Below, piece after piece: positions 8,927 through 16,506 of a stretch of DNA of 64,000 nt. Within the stretch, counting starts at the first letter, position 1. Every line of letters begins with the position of its first letter. Origin of the DNA: Pseudoclavibacter sp. Marseille-Q3772 (GTDB lineage Bacteria; Actinomycetota; Actinomycetes; Actinomycetales; Microbacteriaceae). The stretch spans positions 372,001-436,000 of the forward strand of contig NZ_OU745391.1 of assembly GCF_916618895.1 (NCBI RefSeq), read 5' to 3'. The notes below the pieces were generated by a model, which was not told where the DNA came from, made no database searches, and saw only the letters and a program-made list of their open reading frames with translations. A program made the translations under genes and the position numbers.

Positions 8927-9712
8927 CTACGCGAGTGCGCGGGCAGTAAATCGTCCGGCTTGTTCCTGAACCTCTAACGGTAGCCCGAAGGTGGCCTCAA
9001 GGTTTGCACTGGTCAGCGTGTCGCCAACGGCGCCGGCGGCCACGATCTTGCCGTCCCGCATGAGCAACGCGTGCGTGATGCCTGCTGGAATCTCCTCGAC
9101 GTGGTGAGTGACCATCACGATCGCAGGTGCGAATTCACTGCGGGCATAGTCGCTGAGCGATGCGAGTAGTCGCTCGCGCGCACCAAGATCCAGGGCGGCA
9201 CTTGGCTCATCCATCAACAGCAGCTCGGGGTCGCTCATGACCGAACGAGCGATGAGAACGCGCTTTTGTTCCCCGGCAGAGAGCGTGCCAAACGCCCGGT
9301 CTGCGAGCTGGCTTAGCTGCCACTGTTCGAGCACATCATCGACCTGCTCATAGTCAATCTCGTCGTACTCTTCGTTCCACCGACCGGTAACACCATACAC
9401 GGCCGTGAGCACCGCATCCCGAACTGTCTCGGAGCCGGGGAGTCGGCGAGCCATTGCCGTACTGGCAAACCCGATTCGAGGACGAAGCTCATTAACGTCA
9501 GCGCTACCGACTCGCTCGCCCAGTACGGTGACGTGTCCGCGAGTTGGATGGAGGTAGGCGGCAGCTAGCGCCAATAGCGTGGACTTACCTGCCCCGTTTG
9601 GCCCGAGGATGACCCACCGCTCGTGTTCACCGACGGTCCAATCACAACGATCGATAATGGCCCGCCCATTACGAATCACGCTCACTCCATCGAAGGAAAG
9701 CACCTCAGCCAT
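8927..9712 (-). CDS. ABC transporter ATP-binding protein, orphan
   Basis: The 261-residue single nucleotide-binding domain has Walker A GPNGAGKST (37-45), signature LSAGEQKR, Walker B LLLMDEPSAALD and the switch His in MVTHHVEE. It resembles YlmA/ModF-type stand-alone ATPases. No membrane or substrate-binding subunit adjoins it, so its partner must be encoded elsewhere or it acts in a non-transport role. ATG 9712 is preceded by AGGCGG at 9-base spacing; the TTG at 9739 overlaps that site and is rejected. It follows glgA on the same strand with an 83-base gap. Transport direction and substrate are unknown. Confidence 0.85.
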   Translation of the reverse strand: MAEVLSFDGVSVIRNGRAIIDRCDWTVGEHERWVILGPNGAGKSTLLALAAAYLHPTRGHVTVLGERVGSADVNELRPRIGFASTAMARRLPGSETVRDAVLTAVYGVTGRWNEEYDEIDYEQVDDVLEQWQLSQLADRAFGTLSAGEQKRVLIARSVMSDPELLLMDEPSAALDLGARERLLASLSDYARSEFAPAIVMVTHHVEEIPAGITHALLMRDGKIVAAGAVGDTLTSANLEATFGLPLEVQEQAGRFTARALA

Positions 9713-9795
9713 CTGGGTAGTCCGCCTTTCGGATTGCAATGATGTTCGAGCTTATCCCCTTGCCGGCGCAGTACGGCAGATCGGATGCGTAGAGT

Positions 9796-10992
9796 TTAGG
9801 AACCCTGTTCAGCGAGCACCTGCTGATACAGCGCAATGGTCTGGTCGGCGATCTGCGCCCAGGTGAATTCGCGCTCCACTCGCTCGCGCCCGGCAGCACC
9901 GTACTTTCGCGCGGTATCCGGATCGGCTAGCACTTCGTTCAATGTGGCCGCAAGGTCGGCGACATACTTATCGGGGTCGATCGGAGTGCCGGTGCCATCC
10001 TCAACCTGCTCGATGGGCACAATCCGCCCGGTGACACCATCCTGAACAACCTCGGGAATTCCACCGGTGCCGGAGCCGACCACAGCTGTTCCGCAGCTCA
10101 TGGCCTCTAAGTTCACGATGCCAAGGGGCTCGTAGATCGATGGACACACGAACACATCGGCCGCGGTCAACAGCGCCATGATCTGCTCCCGCGGCAGGTG
10201 CTCAGAGATCCAGTGCACCGCCTCGCGCTCAGCCTGCAGGGTGCTCACCAGATCGCGCACTTCGCGCTCGATCTCGGCGGTGTCAGGTGCGCCTGCGCAC
10301 AACACGATCTGCACATCAGCTGGCAGCTCACGCACCGCACGCAGCAGGTAAGGAAGCCCCTTCTGGCGGGTAATGCGCCCGACGAAGATCACTGTGGTGG
10401 CATCGGAGTCAACTCCGAGCGCGCGTACGGTGTCGGGGTCGTCCACCGGGTGCCACAATTCGGTGTCGATGCCGTTATAGATGGTGACGACCTTATTCTC
10501 GTCCAATTGCGGGTAGCAGCGGAGAATATCGCGGCGCATTCCGTTTGATACGGCGATGATGCGATCTGCGTTCTCGTAGGCGTCGCGCTCCATCCAACTC
10601 GAGAGCCGATAGCCGCCACCCAGCTGCTCTGCTTTCCACGGACGGAGCGGTTCGAGCGAGTGTGCCGAAATGATGTGCGGGATGCCGTGCAATCGGGCAG
10701 CGATATTTCCCGCCTGGTTCGCGTACCAGGTGTGTGAGTGCACCAGATCTGCACCGTCGACATCTGCGGCAATACGAATATCTGCGCCCAAGAACCCGAG
10801 TGCAGCATTCGCTTCGCGCAGATCTTCTGGAACCGTATAGCCGTATGTTCCTTCTTCGGCCACCGGCTCATCAAAGCAGCGAACACGTACGTCAATGCTG
10901 TTCCGCATTGCTCGAACGAGCTCGGTTACGTGCACTCCGGCACCGCCGTATACGTGTGGTGGGTACTCACGACTAATCACATCAACGCGCAT
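9796..10992 (-). CDS. glgA: Actinobacterial glycogen synthase / maltose-1-phosphate synthase (GT4)
   Basis: The 398-residue GT4 glycosyltransferase begins MRVDVISREYPPHVYGGAGV with the glycine-rich acceptor loop; the donor site reads FVGRITRQKG and the EX7E region is PSIYEPLGIVNLEAMSCG. It belongs to the actinobacterial GlgA type; the mycobacterial homologue has been renamed GlgM because it makes maltose-1-phosphate from ADP-glucose and glucose-1-phosphate, and the same may hold here. It is divergent from glgC, which makes ADP-glucose, the same arrangement as in mycobacteria. TAGCCT 6 bases before ATG 10992 suggests a leaderless mRNA. The family is firm; the exact product (linear glucan or maltose-1-phosphate) is open. 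Confidence 0.9.
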   Translation of the reverse strand: MRVDVISREYPPHVYGGAGVHVTELVRAMRNSIDVRVRCFDEPVAEEGTYGYTVPEDLREANAALGFLGADIRIAADVDGADLVHSHTWYANQAGNIAARLHGIPHIISAHSLEPLRPWKAEQLGGGYRLSSWMERDAYENADRIIAVSNGMRRDILRCYPQLDENKVVTIYNGIDTELWHPVDDPDTVRALGVDSDATTVIFVGRITRQKGLPYLLRAVRELPADVQIVLCAGAPDTAEIEREVRDLVSTLQAEREAVHWISEHLPREQIMALLTAADVFVCPSIYEPLGIVNLEAMSCGTAVVGSGTGGIPEVVQDGVTGRIVPIEQVEDGTGTPIDPDKYVADLAATLNEVLADPDTARKYGAAGRERVEREFTWAQIADQTIALYQQVLAEQGS

Positions 10993-10998
10993 GTTCCC

Positions 10999-11004
10999 AG
11001 GCTA
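10999..11004 (-). promoter_or_regulatory. Predicted leaderless -10 (TAGCCT) of glgA
   Basis: TAGCCT on the minus strand is separated from ATG 10992 by 6 bases, and no ribosome binding site with proper spacing is present. Confidence 0.5.
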
Positions 11005-11041
11005 GACACTCAATTGAACAATTCCATTAACGTTTGCGTTC

Positions 11042-11047
11042 TACAGT
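11042..11047 (+). promoter_or_regulatory. Predicted leaderless -10 (TACAGT) of glgC
   Basis: TACAGT (pattern TANNNT) ends 7 bases before ATG 11055. The GGAG at 11050-11053 is too close to the ATG to serve as a ribosome binding site. Confidence 0.4.
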
Positions 11048-11054
11048 GTGGAGT

Positions 11055-12302
11055 ATGGCGACGGGGCAGAAGAAAATTTTCGGAATCGTACTTGCTGGTG
11101 GCGAGGGCAAACGCCTGATGCCGCTCACGGCTGACCGGGCAAAGCCTGCGGTGCCGTTTGCGGGCCAGTATCGCTTGATCGACTTTGCGATCTCTAACTT
11201 GGTGAACTCTGGGTTGCAACAGATTGTTGCGCTCACCCAGTACAAGTCTCACTCGCTGGACCGCCACATGTCGCAAACCTGGCGTTTGCCGGCCATGCTC
11301 GGCTCCTATGTTTCGAGTGTGCCCGCCCAGCAGCGACGCGGTAAGCACTGGTTCTCCGGTTCGGCAGATGCCATTTTCCAATCGCTCAACCTCATCCACG
11401 ACGAGAAACCAGACATTGTGGTGGTGGTCGGCGCCGACCACGTATACCGGATGGACTTCTCGCAGATGATCGAGCAGCACATCGCCTCCGGTCGCGGCGC
11501 GACCGTTGCCGCAATTCGCCAGCCGCTGGAGATGTCCAAGAGCTTCGGTGTCATCGATGTGGACCCGGAGGACCCAACGCGCATCCGCGAGTTCCTCGAG
11601 AAGCCAGAAAGCTGCCAGGGGCTGCCAGACAGTCCGAATGAAATCCTCGCCTCAATGGGAAACTATGTCTTCGACGCCGACAAGCTCGTGGAGGCAGTTA
11701 CTCGGGATGCGGCCGATGACACTTCCAAGCACGATATGGGTGGTGACATCATTCCGGCCTTCGTACGCGACGGTGATTGCGGCGTGTACGACTTCATCAA
11801 CAATGACGTACCGGGTTCCACTCCCCGCGACCGCGACTATTGGCGAGACGTCGGAACGATCGACTCGTTCTATGAGGCACACATGGACCTCATCCAAACC
11901 CTGCCGATCTTCAATCTGTACAACGAACGCTGGCCAATCATGTCGCAGGCGCTCAACTCGCCCCCGGCAAAGTTTGTTCGTGACGCACGCGGCTCTACTG
12001 GCACCATGATCGACTCGATTATTTCGCTCGGTTCGGTGATCTCTGGCTCGCATGTCGAGCGGTCGGTGCTCGGTCCGTGGACGCAGGTTCACTCGGGCGC
12101 GCTGGTCGTTGATTCAATCACCTTCGATCGTGTCTCCATCGAACCGGGGGCCCAGGTGCGCCGCGCGATCCTCGACAAGAACGTGGTCGTGCGTGAGGGT
12201 GCCAGCATCGGCATTAACCCCGAACACGATCGTGCCCGCGGGTTCAGTGTGACGGAGTCAGGTATCACCGTGGTGCCGAAGAATGGCATCGTAGAGGCAT
12301 GA
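11055..12302 (+). CDS. glgC: Glucose-1-phosphate adenylyltransferase
   Basis: The 415-residue enzyme makes ADP-glucose from ATP and glucose-1-phosphate, the committed step of bacterial glycogen synthesis. Visible are the nucleotide-binding [11 protein letters not shown] (15-25) and [16 protein letters not shown], the sugar-phosphate site region EKPESC, and a C-terminal left-handed beta-helix ([17 protein letters not shown]). ATG 11055 is preferred over TTG 11034 because a -10-like TACAGT ends 7 bases upstream. The stop overlaps the serB start (ATGA). It diverges from glgA across a 62-base region holding a short inverted repeat (AATTG-AA-CAATT). Confidence 0.95.
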   Translation: MATGQKKIFGIVLAGGEGKRLMPLTADRAKPAVPFAGQYRLIDFAISNLVNSGLQQIVALTQYKSHSLDRHMSQTWRLPAMLGSYVSSVPAQQRRGKHWFSGSADAIFQSLNLIHDEKPDIVVVVGADHVYRMDFSQMIEQHIASGRGATVAAIRQPLEMSKSFGVIDVDPEDPTRIREFLEKPESCQGLPDSPNEILASMGNYVFDADKLVEAVTRDAADDTSKHDMGGDIIPAFVRDGDCGVYDFINNDVPGSTPRDRDYWRDVGTIDSFYEAHMDLIQTLPIFNLYNERWPIMSQALNSPPAKFVRDARGSTGTMIDSIISLGSVISGSHVERSVLGPWTQVHSGALVVDSITFDRVSIEPGAQVRRAILDKNVVVREGASIGINPEHDRARGFSVTESGITVVPKNGIVEA

Positions 12303-12994
12303 CCCTAGGCGATCTCAAACTCACTCCCATGCATGGCTCGGGGCAGATTACGCCCGGCGCAAGATTTCTTGTCGTACTCGATGTGGATTCGACCCTCATC
12401 GAAGATGAGGTCATCGAACTGATCGCTGACTACGCCGGTGTGCGTGAACGGGTCGCCGAGGTGACCGAACGCGCGATGCGGGGCGAGCTCGATTTCGAAG
12501 GTAGTCTGCGCGAGCGGGTTGCGCTGCTCAAGGGTGTTACAACGGATGAGATCGCTCAGGTGTATGAGCGCATCACGGTAACGCACGGCGTTCCCGAAAT
12601 GGTTTCGGCGGTGCACGACGCCGGTGGCCGAGTGGGGTGCGTCTCAGGAGGATTCCACGAGGTGCTTGATCCACTGGCTGCGCACCTGAACTTGGACCTG
12701 TGGCGGGCGAATCGATTCGCTGTGGATGACGCCGGTGTACTCACCGGCGAGGTGGATGGGACCATCGTCGGTCGTGAGGTCAAGGCACAAACACTGCGCA
12801 GCTGGGCACAATCGCTCGGCGTTCCGCTGGAACGCACAGTCGCTGTCGGTGATGGCGCCAATGATCTGGGCATGATGGGCATCGCTGGCCTGTCAGTGGC
12901 ATTTGACGCCAAGCCCGTTGTGCGCGCGCAAGCCAGCGTTTGCCTGCGCGATCGCGACATGACCCAACTTCTGCCGTTGCTTGGCATTCGATAG
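12299..12994 (+). CDS. serB: Phosphoserine phosphatase (HAD family)
   Basis: The 231-residue HAD phosphatase should release serine from phosphoserine in the last step of serine synthesis. The motifs are DVDST (nucleophile Asp28, acid/base Asp30), VSGGFHE (motif II), a Lys in REVKAQ and [12 protein letters not shown] (motif IV). The length matches SerB without the N-terminal ACT domains of mycobacterial SerB2, so serine feedback through ACT is not expected. ATG 12299 overlaps the glgC stop by four bases, giving translational coupling between glycogen and serine genes. An alternative would be another HAD phosphatase of the SerB-like group. Confidence 0.88.
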   Translation: MTLGDLKLTPMHGSGQITPGARFLVVLDVDSTLIEDEVIELIADYAGVRERVAEVTERAMRGELDFEGSLRERVALLKGVTTDEIAQVYERITVTHGVPEMVSAVHDAGGRVGCVSGGFHEVLDPLAAHLNLDLWRANRFAVDDAGVLTGEVDGTIVGREVKAQTLRSWAQSLGVPLERTVAVGDGANDLGMMGIAGLSVAFDAKPVVRAQASVCLRDRDMTQLLPLLGIR

Positions 12995-13125
12995 CGCTAA
13001 CGCCACTGCGCCTATGCATCTAGGTACAACCATGGATGTAGGCCGGTAACCCAAAAGTATCAGGCGATTCACACTCAGTTAACACTTACGTATTAGTTTT
13101 CTTAATACTGCCTGGTTATGGAGTA

Positions 13126-13134
13126 GGGGGGGGG
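13126..13134 (+). repeat. Nine-G homopolymer tract in a promoter/leader region
   Basis: A run of nine G lies in the 246-base non-coding stretch between serB and the next gene. The same stretch holds an inverted repeat GTATTA/TAATAC (13090-13095 and 13103-13108). The tract is one base away from the ATG of a possible 30-codon reading frame (13136-13228). Confidence 0.8.
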
Positions 13135-13240
13135 CATGACCATCACATGTCCGCGCACCATGGACCTTGCAGTGATCGTTTGTGACAGCCAGCTCGATTT
13201 TTCTGAAGCACCGGCTGTCGTTCATTGAAAGGAAATCATC

Positions 13241-13969
13241 GTGAGCACCGCTACCCCTCCGATTGAGCCACATGCCGGCACCGATCCCAACTCACTGGGA
13301 GCCCTTGACCAAAGAACACGGACGGCACTACAGCTGAGCCCCGGAGAGACTGACGCGATTGGTGCAAAGTTCACACCATCACTCACCACGCCCTGGCTCA
13401 CCGGCGCAATGGCAGTCACGAGCACCCGACTCGTCTACCGCATTCCGAACACTGTTCTTGGATTCATCCCTGCAGGTTCACAGTCGAACACTGTTCCGAT
13501 TTCCAGCATTGCTGCAGTCTCAACGAACACCCGACTTCGTCTGGGCTCAATCATCCTTGGACTCATCCTGCTCATTGCCGGCATCGCAACAATGGGCAAT
13601 GTTCCCGTGCTTGGCGTTCTCTGCTTGCTGCTCGGAGTAGTGAATTTCCTCGTGGCGTTCCCTGCTTCGCTGGCCATTCAAAATAACGCGGGCGGCATCC
13701 AGGCCATCACTGTTTCAATGCTTGAAAAAGCCCGGCTGGATGCATTCGCTCAGGAAGTAAACAACCGCGTCTTTGCCGACCGTGATCAGCTTCGACACGA
13801 GCAGTCGCTTGCGCAGAGCCAGATGCAGACGCTGCTGCAGCAGCAGATGTTGATGCAGCAGCAGAACCTCGCGATGGGTCAGGCAAACGGCATGATGCAG
13901 CAGCCGCAGCAAATGCCGTATGCGCAAGGTGACACGCAGATGCCCCCACTGCCTCCAACACAGCAGTAA
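13241..13969 (+). CDS. Unrecognised membrane protein with PH-like N-terminus and Gln-rich tail
   Basis: The product has 242 residues. I do not recognise a named family. Residues about 30-95 look like a small beta-rich, bacterial PH-type segment (GAMAVTSTRLVYRIPN, a pattern common in membrane-linked bPH domains). Two hydrophobic helices follow (101-118 and 121-140), then a polar helix and a Gln/Met-rich, Pro-ended tail (186-242). The tail is cytoplasmic if the PH part is. GTG 13241 has AAAGGA at 8-base spacing. A strong terminator follows, so it is a single-gene unit. The tail composition suggests protein-protein contact or disorder; no function is assigned. Confidence 0.75.
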   Translation: MSTATPPIEPHAGTDPNSLGALDQRTRTALQLSPGETDAIGAKFTPSLTTPWLTGAMAVTSTRLVYRIPNTVLGFIPAGSQSNTVPISSIAAVSTNTRLRLGSIILGLILLIAGIATMGNVPVLGVLCLLLGVVNFLVAFPASLAIQNNAGGIQAITVSMLEKARLDAFAQEVNNRVFADRDQLRHEQSLAQSQMQTLLQQQMLMQQQNLAMGQANGMMQQPQQMPYAQGDTQMPPLPPTQQ

Positions 13970-13996
13970 CGTCACCAGACACCTGCACCTACAAGT

Positions 13997-14032
13997 TGAT
14001 GGGGGTGCGCCTGTTCAGGCGCACCCCCATCA
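13997..14032. terminator. Strong bidirectional hairpin between the Gln-rich protein gene and fabG
   Basis: A perfect 17-bp stem (13997-14013 with 14016-14032; core GGGGGTGCGCC) with almost no loop lies between two convergent genes and can serve both. Confidence 0.75.
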
Positions 14033-14072
14033 CGCTGCGAGCGGCTTCGTTATTACAAGCCGTGCTCCGGTT

Positions 14073-14786
14073 CTAATGTCCCATGCCGAGGCCGCCGTCC
14101 ACCGGGATGACCGCACCGGAGATATAGCCTGCATCCTCGCCGGCGAGCCAGGTCACTGTCTTGGCGATGTCCTCAACCTGACCAAACTTGCCTGCCGGAA
14201 TTGCTGCCTTGTACTGGGTTTGCGTTGCTTCCGGCAGAACCGCCGTCATCTCCGTTTCGATGAATCCCGGTGCCACGACATTGGCGGTAATCCCCCGACT
14301 GCCGAGCTCACGGGTCAGGGAACGAGCCATACCGATCAGCCCAGACTTCGATGCGGCGTAGTTGATCTGTCCAGGCGATCCGTACAGCCCGACAACCGAT
14401 GAAATAAACACGACGCGACCCCACTTGCTGCGCAGCAGCCCCTTGGTGGCACGTTTGAGGACGCGAAACGCACCGGTGAGGTTGGTGTCGATTACATCGC
14501 TGAAGTCGTCCTCCCCCATACGCAGCAGCAAGGTGTCCTTCGTGATCCCGGCATTGGCCACGAGAACCTCTACCGGACCGTACTCGTTCTCGACCGCCGT
14601 AAACGCTTCGTCAACGGATACAGGATCGGTGACGTCCGCAGCCACCGTGAGCGCACCATCCGGACCACCCTCACCAGAACGCGAGGTGACCGCCACACGG
14701 TGCCCCTGTGCCAAGAACTCCTCGGCGATAGCTCGGCCGATCCCTCGGTTACCACCGGTGATTAACACTGTGCGCTGTGTCGACAT
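14073..14786 (-). CDS. fabG: 3-oxoacyl-ACP reductase, SDR family
   Basis: The 237-residue short-chain dehydrogenase reduces 3-oxoacyl carriers with NADPH in fatty-acid synthesis. It has the cofactor motif TGGNRGIG (10-17), NAG (78-80), and the catalytic set Asn102, Ser130, Tyr143, Lys147 (YAASK), and ends in PVDGGLGMGH as FabG/MabA proteins do. ATG 14786 has AAGGAG close upstream; the frame stays open further upstream but overlaps the divergent DUF3099 gene and is rejected. It lies beside the DUF3099-SURF1 cluster. The SDR family is certain; assignment to FabG rests on the whole-length match. Confidence 0.9.
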   Translation of the reverse strand: MSTQRTVLITGGNRGIGRAIAEEFLAQGHRVAVTSRSGEGGPDGALTVAADVTDPVSVDEAFTAVENEYGPVEVLVANAGITKDTLLLRMGEDDFSDVIDTNLTGAFRVLKRATKGLLRSKWGRVVFISSVVGLYGSPGQINYAASKSGLIGMARSLTRELGSRGITANVVAPGFIETEMTAVLPEATQTQYKAAIPAGKFGQVEDIAKTVTWLAGEDAGYISGAVIPVDGGLGMGH

Positions 14787-14866
14787 AATGCTCCTTGTGT
14801 AGCGATCCGGAATTCTGCCAATCATACGGCCCTCCGATTTGATGATCGGTTTCACAGCGACGGGGC

Positions 14867-14872
14867 TAGGCT
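14867..14872 (+). promoter_or_regulatory. Predicted -10 element (TAGGCT) upstream of the DUF3099-SURF1 operon
   Basis: TAGGCT would start transcription near 14879, where a GTG opens a 24-codon frame (14879-14953) overlapping the DUF3099 start in another frame. Confidence 0.4.
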
Positions 14873-14894
14873 TAGTAGGTGCACAAAATGCACG

Positions 14895-15293
14895 GTGACG
14901 GTACGAATCGAGACCGCAACGGAGGTGAGAGCACTGGCAGAACCCGTCGTTAACATCACGTCGATGAGTGAGTCGGCCGAGGAGGAGCGACAGTCTCGCA
15001 CCCGCCGATACTTGCTCATGATGGCAATTCGCACGATCTGCCTCATGCTTATGGTCTTCGTTCGCGGTCCCTGGCTTTGGGTCGTTGCCGCGGTAGCAAT
15101 CTTCATGCCGTGGATCGCGGTTGTCCTTGCCAACCACGTGCGTCAGCGTCGGATGAGTCAAATGCGTTCCCCCGATGACGGCGCACTCGTGGTCTACCGT
15201 CCGCCGGTGTCGGAGCAGGATTGGCTAATGAATCACGATTCCGATACCACCACTACAAACCACTCCACTTCGAGCGCAAGGAAGCACTCATGA
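14895..15293 (+). CDS. DUF3099-family small membrane protein
   Basis: The frame encodes up to 132 residues with the DUF3099 pattern: a basic RTRRYLLMMAIR entry, two closely spaced helices (about 38-57 and 60-80) separated by a short RGPW turn, and a basic exit NHVRQRR. The family is found next to SURF1 and fabG-like genes in actinobacteria; its function is not known to me. The start is uncertain: GTG 14895 lacks a ribosome binding site, and ATG 14964 (MSESAEEERQ) keeps the whole domain. The stop overlaps the next start (ATGA). Confidence 0.75.
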   Translation: MTVRIETATEVRALAEPVVNITSMSESAEEERQSRTRRYLLMMAIRTICLMLMVFVRGPWLWVVAAVAIFMPWIAVVLANHVRQRRMSQMRSPDDGALVVYRPPVSEQDWLMNHDSDTTTTNHSTSSARKHS

Positions 15294-15565
15294 GCAGCGG
15301 TGAATTTGATCTGCGCAGTCGGCTGCGCGGATTCCTCGTCGACGAATCAGAGCACGTACCCCAGTGCTCTCGCGCGGCCTGCAGCAATCCGGCAACGCGA
15401 CGGCTCGAATGGCGTAATCCGCGCATCCATACCGAGGAACGAATCAAGATCTGGTTGTCTTGTGACGAGCATTTCGAGTTTCTTCGCGGTTTTCTCGATT
15501 CCCGGAACTTCCCCCTGCGTATCGCCGACGTCCACGATCCAGCCAATGAGGAACCCATTCGTTGA
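15290..15565 (+). CDS. Small putative zinc-binding protein
   Basis: The 91-residue protein has a possible metal site of Cys26, Cys31, Cys58 and His61 (PQCSRAAC and SCDEH), with a basic stretch between. I do not recognise a characterised family. ATG 15290 overlaps the DUF3099 stop by four bases and has AAGGAA upstream; its own stop overlaps the TTG of SURF1. This tight DUF3099 / small protein / SURF1 arrangement suggests co-translation and perhaps a shared membrane or oxidase-assembly job, which is inference only. Confidence 0.75.
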   Translation: MSSGEFDLRSRLRGFLVDESEHVPQCSRAACSNPATRRLEWRNPRIHTEERIKIWLSCDEHFEFLRGFLDSRNFPLRIADVHDPANEEPIR

Positions 15566-16464
15566 GCAGTACACCCGAAGAGTCCGACACGAGCACAACA
15601 CAGCGCTCGTCACGCCCGTGGGCGTTCCTGATGACGAGGCGCTGGATCTCGTATTTCGCCCTACTCGTCGTCTTCGCAATCGCCTGCGCGTTTCTATCGC
15701 ACTGGCAGTTCGAGCGTCGAGATGAACGCATCGCCGAGAATCGTTATATCAGCGAGAACTTCGATGCGGCGCCAAAGCCAATTACCGAAGTACTGCCCGA
15801 TACCGGCTCGTTCACCACATCCCAGGAGTGGACACCCGTTGAGCTCACTGGTGAATACCTCACCGACCACCAATTGCTGGCACGCGCACGACCGCACAAC
15901 GGTCTGCCCGGCTTCGAGATTCTCACGCCGCTGAAAACATCCGAAGGCACCGTGTTCATCGTTAATCGCGGTTGGATTCCCACCGGACACTCCCAAGATG
16001 AACCAGACCATGTTCCTTCGCCACCGAAAGGCACTGTGACGGTTACCGCAAGGCTCAAGCCAAGCGAGCGGAGTATCCCTGGCCGAACTGCCCCCGAGGG
16101 ACAGATCGCCACCATCCATCTGCCGACGTTTGCCGACGAGCTCGGCTCAGATCGCGTGTATGTCGGTGCCTACGGGTTGTTGCGCAGCGAGACGCCAAGC
16201 GCCGAACACGGTGCGCTGACTGCGAAACCTGAACTCACTGAGGGCAACCACCTCAGCTACGCGGTGCAGTGGATCATCTTCGCGGTCATCGCCGCCATCG
16301 GACTCATCTACGGCGTGCGCGAAGAGTTTCGTGAGCGCAATGCGCACTCACCGGCGGTGCAACGTGCCGCCGCCCGCGAAGCAGCACGCAGGGCGAAACG
16401 CAAGCGCAAGACCGATGCGGAAGTCGAAGACGAACTCCTCGACGCCACAGATTCGCGGCCCTAA
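15562..16464 (+). CDS. SURF1-family cytochrome oxidase assembly protein
   Basis: The 300-residue protein has the SURF1 layout: a first transmembrane helix (about 27-46) ending HWQFERRDER, a long extracytoplasmic domain with VFIVNRGWIP, a second helix (about 235-255) after LSYAVQWIIFA, and a basic, charged C-terminal tail. SURF1 helps insert haem a into cytochrome aa3 oxidase. The haem A and haem O synthases are encoded 16-20 kb away. Translation starts at a TTG overlapping the upstream stop (TTGA), so it depends on coupling. Confidence 0.88.
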   Translation: MSSTPEESDTSTTQRSSRPWAFLMTRRWISYFALLVVFAIACAFLSHWQFERRDERIAENRYISENFDAAPKPITEVLPDTGSFTTSQEWTPVELTGEYLTDHQLLARARPHNGLPGFEILTPLKTSEGTVFIVNRGWIPTGHSQDEPDHVPSPPKGTVTVTARLKPSERSIPGRTAPEGQIATIHLPTFADELGSDRVYVGAYGLLRSETPSAEHGALTAKPELTEGNHLSYAVQWIIFAVIAAIGLIYGVREEFRERNAHSPAVQRAAAREAARRAKRKRKTDAEVEDELLDATDSRP

Positions 16465-16506
16465 CACGTTGATCGAGCATTCACTTCACTGCGTTAGACA
16501 GCAAGA

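Noticed and set aside
14787..15161. N-terminal extension of fabG
   Set aside because: It would overlap the divergent DUF3099 gene; ATG 14786 has a good ribosome binding site and starts the SDR fold directly.
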